Assembly (NCBI GenBank): GCA_026075535.2 | Contig: AP026545.1 | Span: 10,044,001-10,108,000, forward strand | Direction: 5' to 3' | DNA from: Tricholoma matsutake | Lineage: Eukaryota; Basidiomycota; Agaricomycetes; Agaricales; Tricholomataceae | Length of the DNA stretch: 64,000 nt | Shown here: in pieces, positions 54,087-64,000 of the stretch | Layout: each line of letters starts with the position of its first letter | How positions within the stretch are numbered: position 1 is the stretch's first letter | Notes under the pieces: generated by a model | Seen by the model: only the letters and a program-made list of their open reading frames with translations | Database searches by the model: none | Told to the model about the DNA's origin: nothing | Translations under genes and position numbers: made by a program

Positions 54087-54360
54087 ACCCCTCGCATTGG
54101 ATGCGAGGGATACACCATTAATTACATTAAAAAAAAAACCTCCCCCACACAAGGTGTGAGGGGGAGTCCTAGAAATATATACATATAAAACTAATCTCCC
54201 CTCGCGTTCAATGTGAGGGAGCATTATTCAATGCGAGGGGAGCATTACAATTATAAAGAAAAAGAAAGAAAAACCCCTCACCCATGTAAAATGCAGGTGA
54301 GGGGGAAGGTATTACCATAAATTAAAAATGAAAAAAACCACCCCATGCAAAATGTGGGGG
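54087..54360. repeat. Array of short inverted repeats in H2
   Basis: Five hairpin-type repeats, for example CCCTCGCATTGGATGCGAGG near 54090, CTCCCCCACACAAGGTGTG near 54139 and CCCCTCACCC...GGTGAGGGGG near 54275. They pair like those in H1 although the arm sequences differ. Confidence 0.72.
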
Positions 54361-54583
54361 CAGCCTGGTGAGTTGTGCCTGTCATCCTGTCCCTGTTGTC
54401 CTGGGTGCTGGGCCTTCATTGTTGCTGTCCTCGTTGTTGCCATCCTGGGTGTCATTTCCATGCTGCTCCTGGTCGCCGTGCCCTTCCTGGTTGTCATTGC
54501 TGTCCTGGGCGTCTCCCACTGTGTGGTGGTGGCCATCATTGCCATTCCACCCGCAATCCACCCCATGAGCAGTGGCTCATGGG

Positions 54584-55030
54584 TGTTAGGAAACCACCCC
54601 ATTACCTAATAAACTTTCATTTTTATTTTATTATGTTGAATTACGCTACATGATGCCAAATGACGCTACATTTTGATAGCATGAGAATTTTATTTCGCAT
54701 GCATCAAAATGTACACGCATGTACGAGTGCGTCGGTAACAACAATGTACAATATATGTAACATAGTATATAAACCCTAAATATATGCCTAGGGGACCCCA
54801 GTTGTGTTCTCTTAGGTATTCCACCTATGTTTTCGGTGTGAAAGGCCTATCTCAACAAACTCACCTATTAATAACCCCTTGCATCAAAACCATCAATTTC
54901 CCCATCACGAGCGCGGATCCCGCCCCCTTCTTGTAGAGAGAACCCGCATGGTCTTAGCTAGCACCAGAAGTACTTGTATATACGTAATCTACCTTTTCTT
55001 TCATAAGCCGACGCCAGGCCTCACCTTACA
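54584..55030 (+). repeat. Gypsy J 5' LTR
   Basis: It starts TGTTAGGAAACCACCCC and ends GCCTCACCTTACA (TGTTAGG/CCTTACA ends), 447 bp, with ATATATGTAACATAGTATATAAACCC as the likely promoter area near 54750-54777. The following TTGTGACCACCAGTGATCGA is the probable primer-binding region. 55031-55352 is the leader, no gene seen. Confidence 0.82.
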
Positions 55031-55352
55031 TTGTGACCACCAGTGATCGAGAGGCAGCACTCGTCATTAGGACAGCTGCAACCAGACAACCGATCGGATC
55101 TGGTTTAGTTATGATTTACATCACTCTATTCAGATGACTATTTTAGTTACAAGCTGAATTCAGTGTTATCTCCGAGATCAGGCACTGTTGGAAGGGTTAT
55201 TGATCCGAAGTGTCAAAATAGGCGCCCGACGAACGATGAACCATTGACAAACCTCGACAAACCTTATCACGTGACCCATAAACATTTGGAGAGGTCTCGA
55301 AGAAAAATTTTTGAATTTGTCAAAGAAGTGATTCATCACAGATTCTACAATT

Positions 55353-56450
55353 ATGTCCAAACCTTCAACTTCTAATCCCGGTCCTAATCCTGTTCCCATA
55401 CCAGCACTAGAGGCGAAAATTGATGTGCTCACAGCGCAAATGTCGCAATTAGTGTCAGTATTGGCAGCATCACAGCCCAGACAAGCGGAAGTACAGCCAG
55501 AGATGACAGAAGAAAGAGATGATGAGATGGAGGAGATGGTGGAGTGGATATCGCAGGAGGATGAGACGGTGGAGAAATCCGGAAATGGAAAAGCGTGCTT
55601 ACCTAAGTACGTGCCCCCGCAAATCTTTGATGGTACCATGGAGAATACAAAATCCTTCATCAGCTCTATAGTATTGTACATCCATGGGAGGAAGCCAGAG
55701 TTTTGTACAGCCGAGTCTAGGATTATGTTTGCTCTCTCATACATTCAGGGGGGAAAAGCACAGTTCTGGAGAAACGAGGCTATTAATCAAATTGCTGTGG
55801 GAAATAAACCATTTGCAACCTTCAAGGAATTTCTGGAGAGATTGGAGGCACAGTTTGGAGACCCTAATCCAAAGGCGACAGCCAATGCTAAATTAAAGAC
55901 CATGCGCCAAGGTTCCTTAACGGCAGATGAATTTATTTTGCAGTTCAAAGCAGAAGCTTTGCAAATGGACATGGGAGAAGCCGTGTTGGTAGAGTTTTTG
56001 AAAGCAGGATTAAATCCCTCTTTATTCAAGTCTATCTACTGACTACCTTCTATGCCAGAGAAGTTGGACAAGTGGTATAATTGGGCAATGCGCCTTGACC
56101 GGCAATATCGGCAGGAACAGGCAGAGTCAAAGTTGATGTACAGAAGTAGTAAATTTGGAAAGTCATCTGGAGGAAAGTCCGAGAAAGGAAAGGCGCCTCA
56201 GGCGCAAGCTCCGAGGGCACAGCCACCGGCCATGGCAGTGACACCTATAGTTACGGAGTCAGCAGCACCCGCACAGGCAATGGAGGTTGATCAAGTGGGG
56301 AGATGAGCCCCACTTAAATGTTTTAACTGTGGGCAGTTAGGACACATTTCTAAGAATTGTAAGCAGAAGAGAAAGATCAGGGGAGCTATATTTGAGGAAG
56401 TGAAGCAGGAGGAGGGGAAGCAGGAGAATTTTGTGGAAGAGTCCCAGTGA
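55353..56450 (+). pseudogene. Gypsy J gag
   Basis: The ATG at 55353 opens MSKPSTSNPGPNPVPIPALE with a coiled coil (KIDVLTAQMSQLVSVLAASQ). The capsid domain reads PPQIFDGTMENTKSFISSIV, ALSYIQGGKAQFWRNEAI, FLERLEAQFGDPNPKATANA and FILQFKAEALQMDMGEAVLV. A TGA at 56039 and another at 56303 interrupt it; both fit lost Arg codons. A zinc knuckle CFNCGQLGHISKNC lies at about 56318-56360. The open part is well kept. Confidence 0.92.
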
Positions 56451-56559
56451 AGGTTTCCCCATTGGTGACCCAGAATCATTACAATGTATTAGTATCCAAG
56501 GAAACCCAGAGTAAATCAGAAAAGGAAATCGAGGAGTAGTACAACTGTTGCGAATCACA

Positions 56560-56990
56560 TGACAAAGAAAATTGTCACATGTCATTTCCGAAAACCCCTA
56601 AATTCTTTATTCGCTCTGCGCAAATAAAACTCGAAATTACCTTGACTGTGGGACTGAAGACAGTGGACACGCATGCAGCTATTGATGTGGAAACGTTGCT
56701 TGACAGTGGTGCTACAGGATTATTTATTAATTGATCCTTAATTACCGGAAACGGTATTAACACATGCAAGCTGGTGCAACCTATAATGGTGTACAATATT
56801 GATGGAACAGTCAATCATGGAGGAACTATCAAGGAGGAGGTGACTATGGTACTAAAGTATCAGGAGCATCAGGAGCGAGCCGTATTCGAAGTGTGCAATC
56901 TTGGGAAAACCAATCTAATAATAGGATGTCTGTGGTTATGGAAGCATAATCCCGAAATTGATTGGAAAACTGGGAAAGTACAAATGACTC
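56560..56990 (+). pseudogene. Gypsy J aspartic protease
   Basis: DVETLLDSGATGLFIN (56680-56733) carries the active site; a TGA right after it stands for Arg. The frame then gives MQPIMVYNIDGTVNHGGTIK, FEVCNLGKTNLIIGCLWLWK and HNPEIDWKTGKVQMTRCPKE, the C-terminal half of the protease. Confidence 0.88.
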
Positions 56991-57763
56991 GTTGTCCTAA
57001 GGAATGTAATGTGTATGGGAGGAAGATGAAGAAGGAAAAAAGGAAAAAGAAAGAGAAAGAACATCCGAGAAAGTATTCTGTTACGATGGAGGAAGTGGAG
57101 GATGAGGAAATGACAAATGGGGAAGTTCTGATCATGATCGAGAAAGAAGAGCAAAAGCAAACCTTTAGAGCAGTTTGTGGAGGACAGTCGTGGGACAAGA
57201 ATATTGTGAAGGTGGAGAAGCCAGTGGAGGAATGGGTGCCAAAAGTGTATCATGAACATTTGTCAGTGTTCCAAAAGAAGGAGTCTGAGCAAATGCTGGT
57301 GCGGAAGCCATGGGATCATGCAATTGAGATGAAGCCTGGGTTTGTGCCGAAGAAGTCGAAGGTATATCCATTATCTCTGATTGAACAAGAAGAAGTGGAT
57401 GCATTCCTGAAGGAGCAATTGCACAAAGGATACATACGACCTTCGAAATCACTGCAGACGTCACCAATATTCTTTGTGCCCAAAAAAGACCAAAGAAAGA
57501 GGATGTGTACCAATTATAGGTATCTGAATGAGTGGACAGTGAAGAACGCGTACCCCCTGCCGTTGATCTCAGAAATAATTGATAAGGTGGGAAAAGCCAA
57601 GGTCTTTACAAAATTGGATTTACAATGGGGATACAACAATGTACGAATAAAGAAAGGAGATGAGTGGAAGGCTGCATTTGCCACGCGTTGAGGATCCTTC
57701 GAGCCGCTTGTCATGTTTTTTGGGATGACTAATAGTCCCCTGGCCTTTCAAAATATGATGAAT
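56991..57763 (+). pseudogene. Gypsy J reverse transcriptase, N-terminal half
   Basis: After a Lys/Glu-rich linker come ERKPWDHAIEM-like sequence (LVRKPWDHAIEMKPGFVPKK), YPLSLIEQEEVDAFLKEQLH, TSPIFFVPKKDQRKRMCTNY, FTKLDLQWGYNNVRIKKGDE and ATR then a TGA, GSFEPLVMFFGMTNSPLAFQ. The sequence ends before the YLDD box. The linker-to-RT frame is open for 305 codons. Confidence 0.9.
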
Positions 57764-57815
57764 TATAATTTTAACTTTGGATTTCCCTTTGCTAGAGGCT
57801 TAGGTTGCCCTTATA
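57764..57815 (+). repeat. Tail of a family C LTR
   Basis: TATAATTTTAACTTTGGATT through GGTTGCCCTTATA is the last ~52 bp of the C LTR (compare 28463-28514 and 34053-34106). It sits between truncated J RT and truncated B RNase H, marking a deletion or recombination junction. Confidence 0.85.
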
Positions 57816-59340
57816 ATGGGGGCATGAGTGAATTCTTGTTTGAGCTTTTCAAAAGTGTTGCAGCACTTCTTGTTGAAGTCCCAGGGTCCAGATTTCTGCG
57901 TCAAGCGGGTGAGTGGAATGACAATGTCTGAGTAGTTGTTGATGAAATTGTGGTAAAAGTTGCAAAAGCCTAAGAAGGATTGTATATCCTTGACTTTCCT
58001 CAGCTCAGGCCAGTCGAGCAAGGTTTTGACTTTATCTTCTGACATCCGCAGTCCATCCAGCGAAAGGATGAAACCTAGATATTCAACAGTGTCTTTGTGG
58101 AACTCACATTTCTGTAGTGAAGCATAAAGTCCATTCTTCTGGAGTCTCTGAAGAACTTCCTTGATGTGAGCTCCATGCTGCAATTTGTCATCGGAGTAGA
58201 TTAGGATGTTGTCAAGGTAGATGATGATACAAACATCCAGCATGTTGCTGAAGATGTCATTCATAAACTGCTGGAAGGCTAGTGAGGCCAAATGGAACCA
58301 CCAACCACTCGAAGGATCCATAGCGGGTGTGGAAAGTAGTTTTCCATTTGTCACCATCCACAATACAGACTAGGTGATAGGTGTGCTGCAAGTCTATCTT
58401 GGTGAACAAGCAGGCTTTTTGGGGAGAGTCAAGTAGGTCAGAAATGAGTGGAAGTGGGTAGCAGTCCTTCTTTGTGAGACAGTTGAGCCCTCTGTAGTCG
58501 ACACACAGTCAAAGGCTTCTGTCCTTTTTCTTGACAAAGAGAATTGGAGTGCCGTGCAGGGATTTAGAGGGGTGGATGAAACCTGAGCAGACGTTCTCAT
58601 TGAAAACCTGTAAGACTTCTAACTCAGAGGGAGAGAGTACATGCGACCCAGAAGAGGGAGAGCATTATCTTCTGTTTCTATCTTGAGGTTGTAAGGGCGA
58701 TGCAGAGGAAGGGTATCTGCTTTAGCCTTATTAAAGACATCAGCAAATTCATGATACTCAGCAGGAATGTCAGAAAGATCTGCCAAGTTGGAGGTTTGAG
58801 CAGAGCAGGTGGATAGTCCTTCTGGTGCAAAGGTCATCTGGAAGGCTACTGCCCCCAGAGGTTTGCTAGCACACGCATAAGCAGCAGCATTGATGAATGA
58901 AATGTCAGGAGGGGTAAACTTAGGTGAAATGGGAGATTCTGAAGGTGCGGGTGAGTCAAGGGTTTCTACCGGAAGGTTTGGGGACACGGGTGATGTCAAA
59001 GGTGCTGGACCTCTATGAACTGCAGAGCAGAAAGCAATGTGGCTTGAAGACCAGTCAATCAATGGATTGTATTTCTTCAGCCAGTTGTGACCGAGTACGG
59101 TGGAACAGGAAGAGTTGAGCGAGGTTACATAGAATGACAGATTGAAAACTTCACGGGTAGGGAAGGTGACTGGAAGTTTGACGACTTGAGTTATGGTGGA
59201 GTTGCAAGATCCATCAAAGAGTCATAGTCCGATTGGGTTAATAGATTCCATGATAATTTGGTTATCCAACATGAAAGAAGAGTCAAGAAAACAATGGGAG
59301 GAGCCAGAGTCAATAAGGGTTCACATGGGAGCAGAATAGT
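57816..59340 (-). pseudogene. Gypsy B (minus copy) pol: protease to early RNase H
   Basis: Minus-strand order: protease TLIDSGSSHCFLDSS-type active site near 59310, FNLSFYVTSLNSSCSTV, LGHNWLKKYNPLIDWSSSHI; linker; IPAEYHEFADVFNKAKADTL and HRPYNLKIETEDNALPLLGR; RT SLDGLRMSEDKVKTLLDWPE and CNFYHNFINNYSDIVIPLTR. The catalytic box is YLDN (58208-58219), Asp to Asn at CpG. RNase H begins (EFTHAPII) and is cut at 57816 by the C-LTR scrap. Integrase is absent. Confidence 0.85.
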
Positions 59341-59349
59341 CGGGAATGG

Positions 59350-60385
59350 TTAAAAAGATGGTGTGGGAGTCAGGGTTGGAAAGAGTGGACACATTGAGAC
59401 AAACATAGGCAGCCAAGTGGGTAAGGTCAACACAGCCCCCAGCCCCAATGGCTATTTCCTGAGGGTTGCAGACTATTTTTTCAAGTCCACAGTGTCAGAA
59501 ATGACAGTGGAAGCATGGGCTTTTGCGGCTTTGGATTTAGGGCAGTTTCCTGCTACATGTGCTTCCTCCCCACAGTAGAGACAAAGTCATTCTCTCATGG
59601 AGATGGACAACTTGGGCTTGTCCCAGGGAGTGTTCTTTGTTGTGGAAGACTGCTGGTTGGAGGTGTTGCCGCAGATGGAGTTCAAAGAGGATTGGTTGGT
59701 AGATGAGGAAGGGCTTTTGGAAGTGTCCTTCCAATTAGGGTTAGTGAAGTTACTGGAATTCTTTGTTTCAAAGTGGGATTCATCTTCTTGCATCCAGTAG
59801 ATGTCGTCGCTGTCCTGCACTTTCAAGCACAGTTCTGCAAGAGTATCAGGTTTACCACCCTGAAGAACTTCTATGCAAAGTTGGAGAAGAAGACTGCAGA
59901 AATATTGGTCGTGAAGGGCAGCTTCATTCCAGTTGACTCTAGAAGCAAGTTCCCAGAAATCAACATTATACTTTGTGATTCGACCACCTTTCTTCATTGA
60001 TAAGTCAGAGAGAGCTTTTTCCGCATCTCCGACCAGGTCATGCAGGCTGAAGTTGCTTTTGAGCTCAGCGAGGAAAGCTTCATAGTCCCACATCCAGTGT
60101 GCAGAATCTGTTGGGTCATTAAGACCAGGTTCAAACCAACTGAGAGCTGATCCCTTAAGATAAGAAAGGATAAATATGATTTTTTTCTCATCAGAGGAAA
60201 ATATGTGTGGACAAGCATGGAAATGAAGATTGCAGGAGACTAGGAAGTCTATAAGTTTCTTTGGATTGGTGCCATTGAAAGTGTCGGGGTCACAAACTTT
60301 GATTTTTTAGGTCTTGGGTGTGTTATTCTGATGAAGGGTGCAGATACTCTCCAAGAGGTTGTAAAGGACATCTATGAACCTATTC
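59350..60385 (-). pseudogene. Gypsy B (minus copy) gag
   Basis: Minus-strand capsid: SSDEKKIIFILSYLKGSALS, WFEPGLNDPTDSAHWMWDYE, SMKKGGRITKYNVDFWELAS and LAELCLKVQDSDDIYWMQED, then a Ser/Asn-rich linker and zinc knuckle CLYCGEEAHVAGNC (about 59543-59584). It is highly similar to the plus copy 62700-63560. The N-terminal part is lost at 60385 where the plus B element inserts. Confidence 0.9.
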
Positions 60386-61091
60386 TGTCAAGAACCATTC
60401 CTCACCTGATCAGAACCCACATCCATCCAATCCTTTTCCGCACGTTGAACCCAACAATTGTCTAATCCTCCAAACTTCATTCCTGGCCACCTTGCACTGC
60501 CCACACTGCTGTGCACCAGGCCACCTTGTACAGCATCCACGGCTGCCTTCCCAAGGCTGCTGTCTCTATTGCAAATTCAACTACGGATTCCTGTGTGGCT
60601 CCCACTAGATAATTTATCTACGCAGTCAAGACACTGCCACAGTCTTCATTCCTGTTCCGCATTATTCCAGACTACAGTATTTAAGCTTAGTTAGTTTCAC
60701 CTTGTATTCCTCAGTTCATATATCGACATAGACTCGACTTTATCCTGCCAATCTAAACCTCCTTCTACTCCAACCTCAGTTCTCTAAGAGTCTGAACTCC
60801 ATTTGACTTGACCTCTCGTCTCCTTCTGAAGTTCTAACCTCACCTGAACTTAACCTAAGTCCCTCCATACTCCTCCCCATGTTTACCCACACTTTCCTGC
60901 TCCTACCTCCAAACCTTCGACTTGAAATTAGGACACCAGATGAGGTGAAGGGCACAGCTTCTTACAAGCTGAAGCCAAGTCCTTTCTGTTTCCCCTCCTG
61001 CAGAATCTGCATTGACCTGACAAACTCCCACTATTATCACCCACGGTGTCCGATCAGATTCCGATGCGCACTCTAGGATCAGTTCTTAACA
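60386..61091 (+). repeat. Gypsy B 5' LTR (plus copy)
   Basis: 706 bp, TGTCAAGAACCATTCC to TCAGTTCTTAACA, matching 13778-14484 and the reverse of 52073-52782. GTATTTAAGC near 60680 may be the TATA region. Confidence 0.92.
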
Positions 61092-61131
61092 GTATATACA
61101 AACTCACACTTCACTTGTCTCTTTTCCTCCT

Positions 61132-61342
61132 ATGACCCCAACCGAAACTCACCAGCACACAACCAGAAACTCTCAGCATGCCAGTACTATCCCAGGGATC
61201 TCTGCAATCCAGCAATCCACCCTTTCTGACCCTCGTCCTGCCACTACTTTTGGAGTGTCTTCCAGACCCTCAAACATATTCTGAGAAATTGGCTCAGGAG
61301 CCCCTTCAATCAGTGCCAATCTCATGTCCACCCATGCCCCGC
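61132..61342 (+). pseudogene. Gypsy B gag, N-terminal part (plus copy)
   Basis: The ATG at 61132 gives MTPTETHQHTTRNSQHASTI and a Ser/Thr-rich N-terminus. One TGA (about 61281) follows RPSNIF. It is cut at the CCGC target duplication (61339-61342) of the solo A LTR and continues in frame at 62476. Confidence 0.8.
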
Positions 61343-62471
61343 TGATGATACTTGACCAGGAAACCCAAACAAAACCCACAATAAGGGCTCAAATGGTATA
61401 ACGCTAGTTAGAGGAAGGTTGCAAGGTGGTACTAAATATCACCGCTGTAAACCAGGGGTATGAAAACGACTCTAAAGGGTGTGCGAAGAGGTGCAATGTG
61501 GTGCGATGAAGTTCAAAGAGGTGCAATGAGGTTCAATGAGGTTTGACAGTATTTGAAGCACTGCGATGATGTTCGAGAGAAGTTCGATAACAATTGAGGG
61601 CATACAAAGTGCTGTGATAACGTTTGAGGGAAATTTAATGAAGTTCGAAGAGTATTCAAAGAGGTGCCATGAGGTGCCATGAAGTTCAAAGAGGTGTGAT
61701 AAAGTTCGAAGGCCTTTATAGAAGATGAAGATGCCTTTGACGGTGGCTGAGGATAGACTATGAGGACGTAGAGAGGTGTCTAGAGAGGATAGACAATATG
61801 TGATAGTTTTGAGAAGCTAGTATGAGGAGTTCGAGGAAATTTGGCATAAAACACTGAATTTCGAGACTAAGTCGAGATGCTTGGACTCAAGAGAATAGCT
61901 CTTAAATCAGACAATTGGTGTGAGAGGATGATCTATCCCTTCTTCTAAGTAGCTAGTACAAGGCTATATATGTTTGGGAGAAGTGATACTAAAAAGGAAA
62001 TAAAACATGAGGAATACATGAGGCAAGATATAAAACAATAGAGAATCTTTGCAAATCATAGAATAAATGAAAGAGGATAAGAAGGGAAACATCTAGAGGC
62101 TTGATTTATCACCCGTACCTGTCCCCATTCATCCAATATATCCTCAAGGTGTCAAAGCGCCACAATCGCATCCTAAAATCCTGTCATTGTATCTCCTCGT
62201 GTCTGGTGGTGCTCAATATGCGATGCACTAACTCTTACAAGGTGTGCTGCATGTATCCGAAGGGTGGTGTGATAGGTGTATGGTGGCTGAAGGCATTTGA
62301 AGTGCTGCGATATCATTCGAAGTCATTTGAAGTTGTTCAAGATTGTTCAAAGTCAATCGAAGTAGTTTCAGAGCAGTGTTGCGGGGTTTGTAGGGGTTGG
62401 GAGTGTGCGTTTTGATGTGTCGATGCCTCTGGAGACATTCCCAGAGCTTAGAGCACACAGTGGACCTATCA
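61343..62471 (-). mobile_element. Solo LTR, family A (long variant), in Gypsy B gag
   Basis: Reverse orientation: TGATGATACTTGACC at 61343 to GGACCTATCA at 62471, 1129 bp, with a perfect 4-bp TSD CCGC (61339-61342, 62472-62475). Removing LTR plus one TSD makes the gag codons read ..THAPHPSANPEGF. in frame. It is about 155 bp longer than the A LTR at 7830. Confidence 0.92.
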
Positions 62472-63653
62472 CCGCACCCTTCTGCCAACCCAGAAGGTTT
62501 TCAATCAAGAACTCCCCTTGAGTACCTAGGGGGCATCAACCAGCCTGAACCCTTTGGGTTGGAAGATCCTGGTCTAGAGGACGGACCCCCCAGCAGACCC
62601 GACAACCCTAGCGGTCCTGATGGCCCTGGGGGTGACCCCAATCCCAATGATCCTGAGGATCAACCTCCCGTGGGGGAAAACCCTGACCCAAGGGATAGGT
62701 TCATAGATGTCCTTTACAACCTCTTGGAGAGCATCCGCACCCTTTGTCAAAATAATGCACCCAAGACCAAGAAAATCAAAGTTCGCAACCCCGACACTTT
62801 CGATGGCACCAATCCAAAGAAACTTAGAGACTTCCTAGTCTCCTGCAATCTTCATTTCTGCGACTGTCCGCATGTATTTTCCTCTGATGAGAAAAAGATC
62901 ATATTTATCCTTTCTTATCTTAAAGGATCAGCTCTCAGTTGGTTTGAGCCTGGTCTTAATGACCTGACAGATTCCGCACACTGGATGTGGAACTACAAAG
63001 CTTTCCTCGCTGAGCTGGAAAGTAACTTTGGCCCGCATGACCCAGTCAGAGATGCAGAAAAAGCTCTCTCTGACTTAACAATGAAGAAAGGTGGTCATAT
63101 CACAAAATATAATGTTGACTTCTGGGAATTAGCTTCTAGGGTCAATTGGAATGAAGCAGCCCTTCGTGACCGCTATTTCCGTGGTCTTCTGTTCTGGCTT
63201 CGCATAGAAGTTCTCTGGGGTGGTAAACCCAACACTCTTGCAGAACTGTGCTTGAAAGCACAGGACAGCGACAACATCTACTGGATGCAAGAAGATGAAT
63301 CCCATTTCGAAACAAAGAATTCCAGTAACATCACTAACTCTAGTTGGAAGGACTCTTCCAAAAGTCCTTCCCCGTCGACAAATCAAGCCTCTTCAAACTC
63401 CGCCTGCAGTAACACCTCCAACCAGCAGTCTTCCGCAACAAAGAACACTCCCCGGGACAAGCCCAAGTTGTCCATCTCCGATAAGTTGGGGAAGAACAGC
63501 AAGCTTACTGGGGAGGAATGAGAATGTCGCATGAGGGAACGACTTTGTCTCTACTGTGGTGAGGAAGGGCACGTAGCAGGAAACTGCCTGAAATCCAAAG
63601 CCGCAAAAGCCCATGCATCCATTGTCATTCCCGACACTACGGACTTGGAAAAA
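62472..63653 (+). pseudogene. Gypsy B gag, main part (plus copy)
   Basis: SANPEGFQSRTPLEYLGGIN leads a Pro/Asp/Gly-rich region, then the capsid: KVRNPDTFDGTNPKKLRDFL, KIIFILSYLKGSALSWFEPG, HITKYNVDFWELASRVNWNE and SDNIYWMQEDESHFETKNSS. A TGA at 63519 replaces an Arg; the zinc knuckle CLYCGEEGHVAGNC follows (about 63547-63588), and a TAG stop lies near 63653. The frame is otherwise open for over 340 codons, making this one of the least decayed genes. Confidence 0.93.
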
Positions 63654-64000
63654 TAGTCTGCAACCCTCAGGAAACAGCCATTGGGGCTGGGGGTTGCATT
63701 GACCTTACCCACTTGGCTGCCTATGTTTGTCTCAATGCATCCACTCTTTCCAACCCTGACTCCCAAACCATTCTTTTAACCTTTCCTGACTCTTCCACCC
63801 CTTTCTGAACCCTTATCGACTCTGGCTCCTCCCACTGCTTCCTTGACTCCTCTTTCATGTTGGATAACCAACTCAGCACGGAATCCATTAACCCGATCGG
63901 TTTACAACTCTTTGATGGATCTTGCAACTCCACCATAACTCAGGTTGTCAAACTTCTGATCACCTTTCCTGCTAGTGAAGTGTTCAATTTGTCATTCTAT
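63654..64000 (+). pseudogene. Gypsy B protease, start (plus copy)
   Basis: A shifted frame reads NPQETAIGAGGCIDLTHLAA, then a TGA and TLIDSGSSHCFLDSSFMLDN with the D-S-G active site at about 63808-63820, then LQLFDGSCNSTITQVVKLLI. It runs off the window at 64000. Confidence 0.9.

Larger units (their letters stand above)
53689..54583. mobile_element. H2: left half of an H-type MITE
   Basis: It starts at a TA with CACTCCCCCACAGAGTCC, matching the H1 tip, and carries the same module order: GGAATCCAGTGGGACTC repeats, a tRNA-like module, five short inverted repeats and a GAGCAGTGGCTC repeat. It ends where the Gypsy J LTR begins at 54584, so the right half is gone or displaced. Confidence 0.72.
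54584..57763 (+). mobile_element. Gypsy J, 5' part
   Basis: 5' LTR 54584-55030, gag from 55353, PR and RT on the plus strand. The element breaks off inside RT at about 57763 (TNSPLAFQNMMN) where a scrap of C LTR follows. No 3' LTR of this family is in the window. Confidence 0.85.
60386..64000 (+). mobile_element. Gypsy B, plus copy (runs past window end)
   Basis: 5' LTR 60386-61091, gag from 61132, protease from about 63650, continuing beyond 64000. It is inserted head-to-head into gag of the minus B copy. A reverse solo A LTR (61343-62471) lies in its gag. Confidence 0.92.

Overview
This window is a graveyard of nested transposable elements from a filamentous fungus, most likely a mushroom-forming basidiomycete (Agaricomycetes). 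The evidence is the families present (several distinct Ty3/Gypsy LTR retrotransposons, two with clear chromodomains, plus hAT-like TIR elements and a DDE transposase of a Tc1/IS630 type) and short GT-AG introns of about 40-60 bp. No intact cellular gene, rRNA gene, true tRNA gene or CRISPR array was found. Species cannot be read from the sequence. Families are named here by letter (A, B, C, D, E, J, M, N for Gypsy; hAT-1 to hAT-4; H1/H2 for TA-flanked MITEs; G for the DDE transposon).

Layout. 1-7829: two head-to-head copies of Gypsy M (1-1604 minus, 5386-7829 plus) enclose a minus-strand gag-pol remnant of Gypsy N, itself split by a solo LTR of family A (2014-2978). 7830-18163: a nearly full Gypsy A (5' LTR, gag-pol, an antisense accessory gene, truncated 3' LTR), with a solo B LTR inside its integrase. 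18164-20988: a decayed DDE transposon (G). 20989-21425: A-LTR fragment. 21426-23639 and 50613-52072: an unidentified locus with two divergent genes, one for a coiled-coil protein (minus) and one for a protein with about ten F-Y/H-I-P-x-S-P-D repeats (plus). The latter is cut by the 27-kb insertion of Gypsy D (23640-50612).

Inside D, exact target-site duplications allow a nesting tree: hAT-3 (25083-26737), hAT-1 (27418-27720), Gypsy C (28080-34106) and hAT-4 (36160-49592). hAT-4 holds MITE H1 (36206-38351) and the complete chromodomain Gypsy E (38427-48832), which in turn holds hAT-2 (44736-45038). 52073-60385: a minus-strand B element (3' LTR, antisense accessory gene, then pol and gag) interrupted by H2, by 5'-half Gypsy J (54584-57763) and by a C-LTR scrap. 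60386-64000: a plus-strand B element inserted into the minus one and running off the window; its gag is split by a solo A LTR with a 4-bp TSD.

Two themes stand out. First, decay is highly directional: most in-frame stops checked are TGA where the family has Arg (CGA), and three RT catalytic motifs have Asp changed to Asn at CpG, as expected from methylation-linked or RIP-like C-to-T mutation. Second, at least three Gypsy families carry extra genes between pol and the 3' LTR: antisense, intron-containing and Cys/coiled-coil rich in A and B, and sense-strand in E. These cargo genes, and the IP-repeat gene pair, are the least explained parts of the window.
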